A stretch of 64,000 nt of DNA, taken from JABDQW01 sp942492025 (GTDB taxonomy: Bacteria; Pseudomonadota; Gammaproteobacteria; SZUA-229). Numbering within the stretch: the stretch's first letter is position 1; every line of letters starts with the position of its first letter. Under the pieces are notes generated by a model. That model was given only the letters and a program-made list of their open reading frames with translations, searched no databases and was not told where the DNA came from. The position numbers and the translations under genes are program-made. Of this stretch, positions 27,159-36,107 are shown one piece after another. The stretch is from NCBI GenBank assembly GCA_942492025.1, contig CALODJ010000012.1, positions 248,001 to 312,000 on the forward strand, read 5' to 3'.

Positions 27159-29900
27159 CTATAGATGCCGCCTCACTCCCACCACTTCGGGTTCGTCGGT
27201 AATATGTACGGTGCGGAAACCGAGTCGGCCACACAATCCCAGCATCTTGCTGTTGTTCGACAGAACCTCGCCCTCCATGATGTCGATACCGCGGTCACGT
27301 GCGACGGTCATCAATCGCTGCATGAGCTGGCGGCCAATACCTTTCCTTTGCCAGGCATCGGCGACCGTCAATGCAAATTCGCATGATTGTCTGTCAGGAT
27401 TGCTGACATAGCGTGCCACCCCGAGAATGCGTGCCTGTTCAGTGCCTTCGTTGATGACCGCGACCAGTGCCATCTCACGGTCGTAATCGATCTGGGTGAA
27501 GCGTGCGAGCATCATTGGGGTCAGCTTGTCCATACTCTGCATGAAGCGAAAATATCTGCTTTCATCAGACAGGTTCTGCACAAAATACTGCTCGATTTCG
27601 GCGTCTTCCGGGCGGATAGGCCGCACCAGGACATCAGTGCCATCCGCCAGTTGCCAGCTGGTCTCCAGTTCCGGCGGGTACGGGTGGATAGCCATGTGAC
27701 CATAGTAGGCGGTGCTGGTCTTTGGCGGGGCTACTACCACGCGGGCATCGACGGCAATGACGCCGTGCTCGTCGACCAGCAATGGATTAATATCCAGTTC
27801 CTGTATTTCGGGCAACTCACAGGCGATTTCAGATGTCCGCTGCAGAACGTCGATGAGCTGGCCAATGTCGGCAGGCGGCAAATTGCGGAACTGTTGCAGT
27901 AAGCGTGCGGCACGCGTTCCACGTATCAATTCGCGGCTCAGGTATTCGTTCAAGGGTGGCAGGGCGACCTGGCTGTCGGCAAAAATCTCAACGGCAGTTC
28001 CGCCGGCACCGAAACTGATCACGGGTCCAAACACCGGGTCGTGTGCGATACCGATCATTATTTCGCGTGCATGCGGGCGTTCCAGCATCGGCTCGATAGT
28101 CACACCGGTAACCCGGGCTCCAGGGTTGCGCGCCTTAACCTCATCCATCAGCTCGCGAAAGGCGGTACGCACCGCGTGCGGTTGGTGGATGTTTAGACGC
28201 ACGCCACCAACATCGGATTTGTGGGTGATGTCCGGTGAATTGATCTTCATCGCTACCGGCAAGCCAACCCCTTCTGCCGCCACCAGTGCTTCAGCAGCTG
28301 AGTCGACATTGATGCTGGGCGAGGTGGGTATATTGAAGGCACTGAGCACCGCCTTGGCCTCGGCGTTGCTCAAGGTATAACGCCGCTCACTTATCGCATT
28401 TTCGATGATCAGACGGGCACCGTCGACGTCGGGCTCGCGATGCTTGGACAGGGGGGCTGGCGCCTGGAGTAAAACTTTCTGGTTATGCCGGTAGCAGGCG
28501 AGGTAACCAAAGGCATCGACACCGCCTTCCGGGCTGGTGAAATCAGGGATACCCTCGGCAGCAAAGCGCTGCCGACCCTCGTTGACCAGGTTCTCACCCA
28601 TCCAGCAGGCGAGCGCCGGCTTGGGTGATTTGCTGGCCGCGGTGATCACCCCCTCGGCGCACGCTGTTGGGTCGGTCATGGCCTGCGGTGTCAGCAGTAC
28701 CAACAGGCCGTCGACATTGTTGTCCGCCAACACGATCTCGGTAGTGGCATGATAGCGCTTGCTATCGGCATCGCCAAGTATGTCGACCGGGTCACTGTGA
28801 GACCAGTGGGCAGGCAGGACGGCACTGAGTTTGTCTATCGTCTGTGCGGACAATTCCGCCAGGGGTACTTGCAGGTCGTTGGCACGGTCAGCCGCCATAA
28901 CACCGGGGCCGCCGCCATTGGTGATGATGGCCAGTCGTGATCCCTCGACACGGGTGCCGGAAGCCAATGTCTGTGCCGCCGCAAATAGCTGGCTGACGGT
29001 TTTGACTCGCACCGCGCCGGCGCGTGCGATCGCGGCATCGAACACATTGTCACCACCGACCAGGGCACCGGTGTGCGACACGGCGGCGCGTGTGCCGCTG
29101 TCGCTGCGGCCCGACTTGACCACGATCACCGGTTTCAGACGCGCGGCCACACGCAGACCACTGATAAACGAACGCGCGTTAGACACGCCTTCCACATAGA
29201 GCAGGATACTCCTGGTTTCCGGATCGACCGCAAGATAATCGAGTACATCGCCAAAGCCGACCACCGCGGTGGCACCGAGAGAAGCGACCGTAGAGAAGCC
29301 GAAGCCGTTCGAGTCCGCCCAGTCCAATAGCGCAGTGCAGAACGCGCCCGATTGTGCAACCAGCGCGACGTGGCCGTTTTTGACGCTGCTCCTGGCAAAG
29401 GTGGCATTCAATCCCGCCCGTGGTCGAATCACACCCAGGCAGTTGGGCCCTATCAGGGGTATAGCATAGGTTCTGGCGATATCGATGATCTCGTCCTGCA
29501 GCGACTGGCCTAGCTTACCGACCTCGGCGAAGCCGGCCGACAGGATAACGGCTGAACCCACGCCGTGTTCGCCGCATTCGCGCATCACGTTCGGGATTGC
29601 CTTTGCCGGGATGGCGATGATGACGAGGTCCACCGGGTGGTCGATGGCGCTGATCGATGGGTAGACTCTCAGCTCCTGAATCTTCTTGTACTTGGGATTA
29701 ACCGGATAGATGTCGCCCTTATAGCCGCTCTGACGGATATTGCGTAGAACCTGGGCCCCGACCGAGTCATCACGTTCTGATGCACCGACAATGGCGACCG
29801 ACTGAGGCTCAAAGACTTTATGCAAATAATGTTTTTTCATCCTTTTACAATCCAGATACGCTTCGATAGTGGCCTGTGACGTGTAGCCCGCATATTGCAT
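27159..29900 (-). CDS. pat: Bifunctional acyl-CoA synthetase (NDP-forming)/GNAT protein lysine acetyltransferase
   Basis: A 913-residue protein with the PatZ/YfiQ layout: CoA-binding Rossmann domain (about 25-150, FEPQSVAIVGASERDDSVG), succinyl-CoA-synthetase-like flavodoxin domains (about 160-480, with GPNCLG and SHTGAL), an ATP-grasp domain (about 510-730) and a C-terminal GNAT domain (about 750-905, DAWQRKGIGRQLM acetyl-CoA loop). Homologues acetylate lysines of enzymes such as acetyl-CoA synthetase; the synthetase half senses acetyl-CoA. The start at 29900 has an AAGGAG site 9 bp upstream; the alternative MKKHYLHK at 29840 has only AAAGG abutting the ATG. It is divergent, by 81 bp, from an HDAC-family deacetylase, so writer and eraser of lysine acylation lie together. 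Confidence 0.92.
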   Translation of the reverse strand: MQYAGYTSQATIEAYLDCKRMKKHYLHKVFEPQSVAIVGASERDDSVGAQVLRNIRQSGYKGDIYPVNPKYKKIQELRVYPSISAIDHPVDLVIIAIPAKAIPNVMRECGEHGVGSAVILSAGFAEVGKLGQSLQDEIIDIARTYAIPLIGPNCLGVIRPRAGLNATFARSSVKNGHVALVAQSGAFCTALLDWADSNGFGFSTVASLGATAVVGFGDVLDYLAVDPETRSILLYVEGVSNARSFISGLRVAARLKPVIVVKSGRSDSGTRAAVSHTGALVGGDNVFDAAIARAGAVRVKTVSQLFAAAQTLASGTRVEGSRLAIITNGGGPGVMAADRANDLQVPLAELSAQTIDKLSAVLPAHWSHSDPVDILGDADSKRYHATTEIVLADNNVDGLLVLLTPQAMTDPTACAEGVITAASKSPKPALACWMGENLVNEGRQRFAAEGIPDFTSPEGGVDAFGYLACYRHNQKVLLQAPAPLSKHREPDVDGARLIIENAISERRYTLSNAEAKAVLSAFNIPTSPSINVDSAAEALVAAEGVGLPVAMKINSPDITHKSDVGGVRLNIHQPHAVRTAFRELMDEVKARNPGARVTGVTIEPMLERPHAREIMIGIAHDPVFGPVISFGAGGTAVEIFADSQVALPPLNEYLSRELIRGTRAARLLQQFRNLPPADIGQLIDVLQRTSEIACELPEIQELDINPLLVDEHGVIAVDARVVVAPPKTSTAYYGHMAIHPYPPELETSWQLADGTDVLVRPIRPEDAEIEQYFVQNLSDESRYFRFMQSMDKLTPMMLARFTQIDYDREMALVAVINEGTEQARILGVARYVSNPDRQSCEFALTVADAWQRKGIGRQLMQRLMTVARDRGIDIMEGEVLSNNSKMLGLCGRLGFRTVHITDEPEVVGVRRHL

Positions 29901-29927
29901 GAAGGCTGACTCCTTCTCTTCTCATAT

Positions 29928-29940
29928 GTTGCACTGCAAC
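29928..29940. promoter_or_regulatory. Small palindrome between pat and deacetylase gene
   Basis: GTTGCA-C-TGCAAC, a perfect 6-bp inverted repeat centred in the 81-bp divergent spacer. It may be an operator for both genes; no regulator is encoded beside it. Confidence 0.3.
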
Positions 29941-29981
29941 GAGCAAAGCGGCAAGATCTAAATAACTGAACAGGACGAAAA

Positions 29982-30902
29982 ATGGCGATTGCGTATATCT
30001 CTCATCACGACTGCGAGTTGCACGCGATGGGGCCGGATCACCCCGAACAGCCGGCTCGCTTGAGCGCGATCAGCAACCGCCTGATAGCCACCGGGCTGGA
30101 AATGGTGTTACAGCAGCACGAAGCACCGCTGGCAACTCGAGAGATGCTCGAAGCGGTCCACGATCCGGGATATATCGACGAAATCCTGGCTGCCGCACCT
30201 GCTGAAGGGCTGGTCTGGGTTAATGCCGACACCGCGATGAACACCTATTCGCTGCGTGCGGCCCTGCGTGCTGCCGGGGCCGTGGTTCTCGGGATTGATC
30301 TGGTGATGGAAGCCAGGGCCAAGCAGGTATTCTGCGCAGTACGGCCACCGGGTCATCATGCCGAGCGTCACCGCGCCATGGGATTCTGCCTGTTCAACAA
30401 TGTTGCGGTGGGGGCCTATCATGCGCTGAACCGCTATGGACTAAAACGGATTGCGATCGTTGATTTCGACGTGCACCATGGAAACGGCACTGAAGACATC
30501 GTCAGCGGTGATCAGCGTATTTTGTTCTGCTCCAGCTTTCAGCATCCCTTCTATCCTTACGCCGGCGTCAATAGCGCGGCAGCGAATATCGTCAATGTAC
30601 CGCTTGCCGCCGGCAGCAACGGCGAGGCCTTTCGGGAAGCGATCGAGAACCACTGGTTACCCCGGCTGGAAGCATTTGCGCCGCAACTCATCCTGATCTC
30701 GGCCGGGTTCGATGCCCACCAGGCGGATGACATGGCCAGTCTCAACCTGGTGGATGCGGATTTTGCCTGGGTGACTCGATGCGTTTGCGAGCAGGCGGAA
30801 GAAAGTGCTGAAGGCCGCATCGTCTCAACCCTGGAGGGCGGTTACGAACTACGCGCACTGGCACGCAGTGTCGAGGCACACATCAAAGCCTTCCTGGGTT
30901 AA
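29982..30902 (+). CDS. Histone-deacetylase-family (AcuC/HDAC-like) deacylase
   Basis: A 306-residue class II-type HDAC-like hydrolase. Catalytic signatures are intact: RPPGHHAERH with the His125/His126 pair, DFDVHHGNGT with zinc ligands Asp163 and His165, and AGFDAHQADD with the third zinc Asp. Bacterial members deacetylate proteins (AcuC with acetyl-CoA synthetase) or small acyl-amines. Divergent position opposite a protein lysine acetyltransferase favours a protein deacylase role, but polyamine deacetylase remains possible. A 241-bp palindromic element lies 31 bp after its stop. Confidence 0.9.
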   Translation: MAIAYISHHDCELHAMGPDHPEQPARLSAISNRLIATGLEMVLQQHEAPLATREMLEAVHDPGYIDEILAAAPAEGLVWVNADTAMNTYSLRAALRAAGAVVLGIDLVMEARAKQVFCAVRPPGHHAERHRAMGFCLFNNVAVGAYHALNRYGLKRIAIVDFDVHHGNGTEDIVSGDQRILFCSSFQHPFYPYAGVNSAAANIVNVPLAAGSNGEAFREAIENHWLPRLEAFAPQLILISAGFDAHQADDMASLNLVDADFAWVTRCVCEQAEESAEGRIVSTLEGGYELRALARSVEAHIKAFLG

Positions 30903-30933
30903 AACAGGTAATAGCAGGTGTCAGCGAATGCAT

Positions 30934-31182
30934 CTAGCCCGCATTTCTCACCAGGCGGCGCAGCAAACTGATCTGGCATTGGCTATATGGAGTAAAGCTA
31001 GGATGACCCAAAATACAGTGTGTCATTCAAGCCTGCCTATCACGGTTCAGGCTGGTCTTCGTGTCCGTAAGCTTGCTCTTCGCTCAAACCGTAGCTATTG
31101 CTACGCTTTTCGCTCCAGAGCGACGCTTACGAACACGAATCCTGCGCCTGCTCCCGTGATCCTGGTGAGAAATGCGGGCTAG
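30934..31182. mobile_element. Palindromic MITE family A, copy 1 (241 bp, CTAG duplication)
   Basis: Core 30938-31178 is bounded by a perfect 18-bp inverted repeat, CCCGCATTTCTCACCAGG and its complement, and flanked on both sides by CTAG. The interior folds as nested inverted repeats: 31058-31072 pairs with 31125-31139 with one mismatch, around a central hairpin CGTAGCTATTGCTACG at 31090-31105. No coding capacity; long open frames across it are incidental. Other copies are at 40679, 40924 and 58551. Confidence 0.85.
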
Positions 31183-31352
31183 ATCCTTGACTACTCATGA
31201 ATGATGGATGGCTGTTTTCCCCACTTTTGTAGGGGCATATATATTCGTAAAAAACGATTAATTGTCATCGATAATTCGTATTTTAATTCAATCATCTCTG
31301 TTTAAAATTAGCTCTAGCGTTAAATAAACGAATGTACGTGAAGGAGATAAGC

Positions 31353-31925
31353 ATGAGTAAAAGTCTTAACACTATCTCGCCACAGCGTCTGCACGCTATC
31401 TGGGATGAGGGTAAAAAAATCAATCTCATCGATGTGCGTACAGCGGCTGAATATCGCGCTGGACACGTCGCTGGCGCCCAACTGATTCCGCTTGATGAAC
31501 TCAATGCAGAAACGCTGACTGCGCGTGAGCAATATGCTGGAGCCGGGAAGGAGCAGACCTTATACCTGACGTGTCATGCCGGCTTACGCGCGCAGCAAGC
31601 TGCTGAGCGCCTGGTCGATGCCGGTTTCCACAACATCGCCTTGCTTGAAGGCGGTACGCAAGCCTGGGAAAAAGCCGGCTTACCCATTCAGCGGTGTGGC
31701 AGTGCAATTTCACTGGAACGACAGGTCCAGATAGCCGTTGGTGTGTTACTGGTACTGAAAGTCGTGTTCGGTTTTACCGTCCACGAACTGTTTTTCGCTG
31801 CAATTCCACTTATCGGTGCCGGGCTGATTATGGCGGGCATCACGAACTGGTGCGGACTGGCTCGATTGCTGGCTCTGCTCCCCTGGAATCAGCGTCGTAA
31901 CTGTTCAGAACATGCAGCTGTCTGA
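31353..31925 (+). CDS. Rhodanese-domain membrane protein (YgaP-like, DUF2892 tail)
   Basis: A 190-residue protein starting MSKSLNTI after a GAAGGAG site. The N-terminal rhodanese domain (about 5-110) has the persulfide-carrying active-site loop CHAGLRA (Cys74); the C-terminus (about 125-180) has two membrane helices of the DUF2892 type. E. coli YgaP is a membrane rhodanese of the same build. It lies 29 bp upstream of a persulfide dioxygenase gene, so the pair should handle sulfane sulfur at the membrane. An ATG 21 bp earlier is less likely because the ribosome site lies between the two. Confidence 0.9.
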   Translation: MSKSLNTISPQRLHAIWDEGKKINLIDVRTAAEYRAGHVAGAQLIPLDELNAETLTAREQYAGAGKEQTLYLTCHAGLRAQQAAERLVDAGFHNIALLEGGTQAWEKAGLPIQRCGSAISLERQVQIAVGVLLVLKVVFGFTVHELFFAAIPLIGAGLIMAGITNWCGLARLLALLPWNQRRNCSEHAAV

Positions 31926-31954
31926 CTATACATACGAATAGAGGAGAAAACATT

Positions 31955-32647
31955 ATGATCTTTCGTCAATTATTTGATCGTGAATCTTCCACATACACCT
32001 ACCTGCTGGCTGAGCGCAGTGGCGGTGAGGCGCTACTGATTGATCCCGTGCTGGAGAACACAGAGCAGTATGTCCGACTGATCGACGAACTCGATCTCAA
32101 ACTGGTGCTCGCTGCAGACACTCATATCCACGCTGATCATGTCACAGCACTGGGTGCATTACGCGAACGTACAGACTGTGTACCAGCGATGGGTAACATG
32201 ACAAACAGTGAGTGTGTATCACTGCGCTTCAGCGAGGGTGACACATTGTCTGTCGATCACCTGAAACTCGATGTTCTGTATACACCGGGTCATACCGATG
32301 ATTCATACAGTTTCACGATGGCCGATCGCGTGTTCACGGGTGATACCTTGCTTATCCGGGGAACCGGCCGCACGGATTTTCAGAACGGTGACCCGGCGGC
32401 GCAGTATGACAGTCTGTTTGGCCGGCTGCTTCAACTACCCGATGAGACCCTGGTCTATCCGGCTCATGATTATAACGGTATGACGGTGAGCACTATTGCT
32501 GAGGAAAAACGCCATAATCCACGGCTGCAGGTTGCAGACAAACAGGCCTACATTGACTTGATGAACGGCCTGGAACTGGATGATCCACGGTTGATGGACA
32601 TTGCCGTACCCAGTAATCGAAATTGTGGTTTGAAAACAGCCGCCTGA
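31955..32647 (+). CDS. Persulfide dioxygenase-type metallo-beta-lactamase-fold hydrolase (ETHE1/Blh-like)
   Basis: A 230-residue protein with THIHADH (His57, His59, Asp61, His62), TPGHTDDS, GTGRTDFQNGD and PAHDYNG, the metal and substrate motifs of ETHE1-type persulfide dioxygenases rather than glyoxalase II. Such enzymes oxidise glutathione persulfide to sulfite with a mononuclear iron. Operon with the rhodanese; a ribosome site (AGAGGAG) lies before the ATG. Role: sulfide/persulfide detoxification or sulfur oxidation. No sulfide:quinone oxidoreductase is present in the window. Confidence 0.92.
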   Translation: MIFRQLFDRESSTYTYLLAERSGGEALLIDPVLENTEQYVRLIDELDLKLVLAADTHIHADHVTALGALRERTDCVPAMGNMTNSECVSLRFSEGDTLSVDHLKLDVLYTPGHTDDSYSFTMADRVFTGDTLLIRGTGRTDFQNGDPAAQYDSLFGRLLQLPDETLVYPAHDYNGMTVSTIAEEKRHNPRLQVADKQAYIDLMNGLELDDPRLMDIAVPSNRNCGLKTAA

Positions 32648-32742
32648 GCTGCACGGTCAATGGGTGAGCTTTAACCTGTTGCACGAAGCATCTTTATCCG
32701 ATCGGCAAGCTATGGGTCGAGGTGGGACATCCATCAACAAGG

Positions 32743-33648
32743 CTATGCAAAGAGCTCGTTGCGCGCAGTCTCCGTGATAGCGGAGACTGCCGGATGCTTG
32801 ATACGCCGCTCGGCAGAAATGGCAAAGTAACTTTCCTTGATTTCCTCGGTACGACCGATCACTTTGACGCGATACTTGTCGAGCACGTCCTGCTCGACCG
32901 CGGTTGGCGTTGTAAATACGCCGGTCCCACTCTCGCCAAATACTTTCATCAGCGCCCGATCTTCGAATTCCGCGATGACAAGAGGATTGATGTCATTTCG
33001 TTCGAACCAGTTTTCCAGGTTGCGCCGCAGGCTGGTGCCGGCGCTTGGCATTAACATCCGTTCACCGTCCAGGCTTTTCGGAAAGTCCGGACGCAGTTTT
33101 GTGGCCTTTTTAGGCACAGCGAAAAAACTGATCCCTGATTCACCCAGTGCATGATTATAGGCGCGGACATTCATCCCGGGACTGATCGGACTGTCGGCCA
33201 GGACGACATCCAGTTTGTGTACTGCGAGCTCTGCGAGCAAATCCACCAGCGGTGCCTCGTGGCAAATCAGGCGCACCGTATCGGGCAAATTCAGCACAGG
33301 CTCGAGTACCCTGTAAGCAAGCAGTTTCGGCACTACCATGGCGATACCGACTTTGATGGTGAGATCAAAGCCAGGCGTGTGGCCATCCAGGACGTCCTGC
33401 AGCTCGGAACCGAGCTGAAACATCTCGTCGGCATAGGAATAGACCAATCGTCCGGTTTCTGTTAGTGCCAGGCCGCGGCCGTCACGGTTGAACAGCTTGG
33501 ATCCAACCTGTTGTTCGAGCTCGCGTAATTGCCCGCTGATTGTCTGTGGTGTCAAGAAAAGGACTTCTGAGGCTTTGGCGATGGAGCCATGACTGGCGAC
33601 TGCCCAGAAATAACGCAAGTGTTTCATGTTCAGTTTCAAATTGGACAT
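32743..33648 (-). CDS. nhaR: NhaR-like LysR-family regulator
   Basis: A 301-residue protein, start MSNLKLNMKHLRYFW with AAGGAG 10 bp upstream (an in-frame Met exists 54 bp further up). The HTH is the NhaR variant: LFLTPQTISGQLRELEQQVGSKLFNRDGRGLALTE. E. coli NhaR activates the nhaA sodium/proton antiporter gene and other stress genes. No antiporter is adjacent here; the neighbours are a tiny membrane protein and a DUF533 gene. The 3' end contains a perfect 10-bp hairpin (32763-32788). A truncated relative lies at 54031-54366. Confidence 0.85.
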   Translation of the reverse strand: MSNLKLNMKHLRYFWAVASHGSIAKASEVLFLTPQTISGQLRELEQQVGSKLFNRDGRGLALTETGRLVYSYADEMFQLGSELQDVLDGHTPGFDLTIKVGIAMVVPKLLAYRVLEPVLNLPDTVRLICHEAPLVDLLAELAVHKLDVVLADSPISPGMNVRAYNHALGESGISFFAVPKKATKLRPDFPKSLDGERMLMPSAGTSLRRNLENWFERNDINPLVIAEFEDRALMKVFGESGTGVFTTPTAVEQDVLDKYRVKVIGRTEEIKESYFAISAERRIKHPAVSAITETARNELFA

Positions 33649-33975
33649 CTCGAAATAACTCCTTGTTTTACATGTGCTGTCAGCAGCATGCAAATATAGC
33701 ATGTGTTAGCACGCGTTTTTTTAATGTGGGCTCATTTAACAGGAGTGGCGAGGGTATTGAGGCATTGACAGTCGTATTTAGGTCCTGGATTGCCGATGTG
33801 TATTACCATCGCGATAAGTCTAGTGGCACATATTCCGTGTACTCGACTATGGCAACAACTTTCGCTGGCTGAATTGAGTCAAGGCGCACGGACTTGCAGT
33901 TGCTGCTTGTCAGTCATCGATCCACAAGATCCGTTACGCCAGTACTCCCTCAGTGGTTAGAATGGTCCCCTCTGA

Positions 33976-34149
33976 TCAGCGCTTGAACTGAGGACGGAAG
34001 GGAAGTTCTGCGTGCGTGTGGCGATATGCTAGTGGAATACTATGTGCCGACAACAGGCTGCGAAATGCCCAGACGATGCCTATCAGGATGGCGATGACTT
34101 TAAATGCACCAGCTAGCGCAGCAATGGCAAGAAATATTAATTCGCTCAT
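33976..34149 (-). CDS. Small membrane protein, 57 residues
   Basis: Read on the minus strand from ATG at 34149 to TGA at 33976, preceded by AGAGGA. It starts MSELIFLAIAALAG and contains one long hydrophobic segment (about residues 4-32) followed by a polar tail RHTHAELPFRPQFKR. The codon pattern and ribosome site support a real gene. It is upstream of and in the same direction as nhaR, with about 330 bp between. No family recognised. Confidence 0.55.
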   Translation of the reverse strand: MSELIFLAIAALAGAFKVIAILIGIVWAFRSLLSAHSIPLAYRHTHAELPFRPQFKR

Positions 34150-34496
34150 GACTAAATCCTCTGTTATTGTGTTGACGAGATACGCTGATTCAGCTGGCGT
34201 ATCACCTGTCTACAAGATGAAGTGTGACGCCAAAGAAGATTAAATAAAATTCGATTATTATCTGATATATGCTCGAATAAACCGATGAGTAAGAGTTTGT
34301 AGGATAAATCGCAGCGGATAAAGCGGCTGAGGAACGAGGGTTAAAAACATCGAAAAAATCGAAGTTTCACACAAAATAAACTGATTTTTTTATTGGTTAT
34401 TTGGCCCTATTGTAGTATCAAGGTAAAAAGAGGCATGTCATTCTAACGACTTGTCACACATGCGAATAGATATAAAGACTTGAGGACTACCAGAAC
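34150..34496. other. Gap of 347 bp upstream of DUF533 gene
   Basis: AT-rich. Contains one inverted repeat, GATACGC and GCGTATC (34179-34203, 11-base loop), and nothing else recognisable. It probably holds divergent promoters for the small membrane protein and the DUF533 gene. Confidence 0.5.
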
Positions 34497-35216
34497 ATGA
34501 GCATACAGAACCTGTTAAATCAATTCATTGGATCGTCAAATGCTGCTACGTCTCAGGGTGACAATACAACAGGAATGGGTGATACCTTGAACAAACTGAC
34601 CAGTAACATACCCGGAGGTCTGGTCGGTGGTGCTGCAGCAGGTGGTATTATGGCGCTACTGATGGGAAACAAATCGGCCAGGAAATTCGCCGGCAAAGCA
34701 GCAACTTACGGTGGTGCAGCCATGCTCGGCGGCCTCGCTTTGAAAGCTTATCAAAACTGGCAGAAAAACAGCATAGAAGATTCAAGCAGTGCGGGTACAC
34801 AGAATTCAAGTGATACGATGAAAAATACCTCTGCATTTAGCGAAACGCTCGAACCGGCTTTTGAGCTGACTGTGATCAAAGCGATGATTGCTGCAGCAAA
34901 AGCGGATGGACACATCGACGATATCGAGCAACGGCGTATTTTCAAAGCGGTGGACCAGATGGATTTGTCTAACGCGACCAAAGGGATGGTTTTCGATCTG
35001 TTAAGGCAGACAATATCGGTAGAAGAACTGGCAGCAGGGGTTGTTAGCATGGAGCAAAAGTCTGAAATCTACCTGGCATCTTGCTTAACCATTGATCCTG
35101 ATCAGCCAGCAGAGCAAGCCCATCTCGATCAGTTAGCTACCGCGCTGGAGTTGCCTCAGGGGCTGGCACATGAACTCCAGTGGCAGGCACAGAAAGCGAT
35201 CACAGAATCGGCTTAA
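34497..35216 (+). CDS. DUF533 (YebE-like) protein, copy 1
   Basis: A 239-residue protein: N-terminal region with LLNQFIGSS, a glycine-rich hydrophobic segment (PGGLVGGAAAGGIMALLMGNKSARKFAGKAATYGGAAMLGG split by small residues), and a C-terminal TerB-like helical domain (about 125-235) with MIAAAKADGHIDDIEQRRI and IYLASCLTIDPDQPAEQAHLD. E. coli YebE belongs here and is envelope-stress induced; its biochemical role is unknown. A paralogue with the same architecture lies at 54842. Confidence 0.85.
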   Translation: MSIQNLLNQFIGSSNAATSQGDNTTGMGDTLNKLTSNIPGGLVGGAAAGGIMALLMGNKSARKFAGKAATYGGAAMLGGLALKAYQNWQKNSIEDSSSAGTQNSSDTMKNTSAFSETLEPAFELTVIKAMIAAAKADGHIDDIEQRRIFKAVDQMDLSNATKGMVFDLLRQTISVEELAAGVVSMEQKSEIYLASCLTIDPDQPAEQAHLDQLATALELPQGLAHELQWQAQKAITESA

Positions 35217-35250
35217 TGCTCAAGGCCGGGGTCGCTCAGGGTAACCAGGC

Positions 35251-35324
35251 GTAGGGTGCGCCGTGCGCACCTCTTTGCCTGATATGACCGCTTCGATGAA
35301 TTCGGTGCGCACGGCGCACCCTAC
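35251..35324. repeat. Family B inverted-repeat element, copy 1
   Basis: A 21-bp perfect inverted repeat whose arms contain GGTGCGCACGGCGCACC and its complement, separated by a 32-bp unique centre. TA occurs at both outer ends. Other copies are at 37566, 45685, 58688 and 61972. Confidence 0.8.
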
Positions 35325-35552
35325 GGTTGTGTCATTCTAACCAAGGCGCCAGGGGCGCAGGAAGCCGTCTAATATGTCTGCTTGCTAACCGATCGTGCTA
35401 ATGAGTCTCCTTGGCGCGCTTTGCGTTTTTGCGAGAGTCATTAGCTGGATCGCGCCGCCAGGGTGCACCGAGCGCATCATCATGTTACTGTTATGCTTCA
35501 TGACCGCATACAACGTAAAAGAAAGAAAGCATAGCTCATAAACAGAATTCAA

Positions 35553-35906
35553 GTGAACGAAAGGACCAGCAACGAAAAACCCGCAACCGCGGGCAGTGCA
35601 AAGATTGTCTATATCCTGTACCTGGTCAGCATCGTAATCGGCATCAGCGCAATCGTGGGTCTTATTATGGCTTATATCAACAAAGACGATGCGCCGGACT
35701 GGTTGAAAAGCCACTACCATTTTCAAATCAGAACTTTCTGGATGGGGCTCTTTTATTTAGTCACGGGTATGATGCTTTCCCAGTTTATTATCGGTTTGCT
35801 TATTATCCTGTTCTGGTTGATATGGCTGATTGTACGCTGTGCCAAGGGTATGAAATATCTTGATCGAAGAGAAGCCTACCCTGATCAAACAGGCTGGCTG
35901 TTCTAA
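35553..35906 (+). CDS. Small conserved membrane protein (COG3671-like)
   Basis: A 117-residue protein with three or four transmembrane helices (about 18-45, 62-82, 85-105) and a short loop DAPDWLKSHYHFQIRTFW that is characteristic of uncharacterised membrane proteins of COG3671/DUF4870 type. Start is GTG at MNERTS; no ATG is available upstream in frame. Function unknown. Confidence 0.75.
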   Translation: MNERTSNEKPATAGSAKIVYILYLVSIVIGISAIVGLIMAYINKDDAPDWLKSHYHFQIRTFWMGLFYLVTGMMLSQFIIGLLIILFWLIWLIVRCAKGMKYLDRREAYPDQTGWLF

Positions 35907-36107
35907 TGAAACAACCGGGATGAAACGGACTTTTCCAGGAGACTCCGCACCCGCACCGAGTCAAAGGACTGCGTACACGTCTCTTTGATAGCGGTCTCTG
36001 CGTAATCATCTCAACCCCTGATGAGAAATGCGATGTAGTTACATTGTTTCGACAGCTATATATTGCTTGAGCTAGACTTTAAGCATCAACCGAAAACAGG
36101 TGGCACT

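Noticed and set aside
27211..29747. Many plus-strand frames of 60-222 codons opposite pat
   Set aside because: Antisense shadows in a GC-rich gene; the minus-strand protein is complete and has clear domains.
30805..31182. Frames of 69-125 codons across the 241-bp elements (also 40663-41168 and 58592-58861)
   Set aside because: They follow the element sequence through palindromic arms and differ in start context at each copy; the element appears non-coding.
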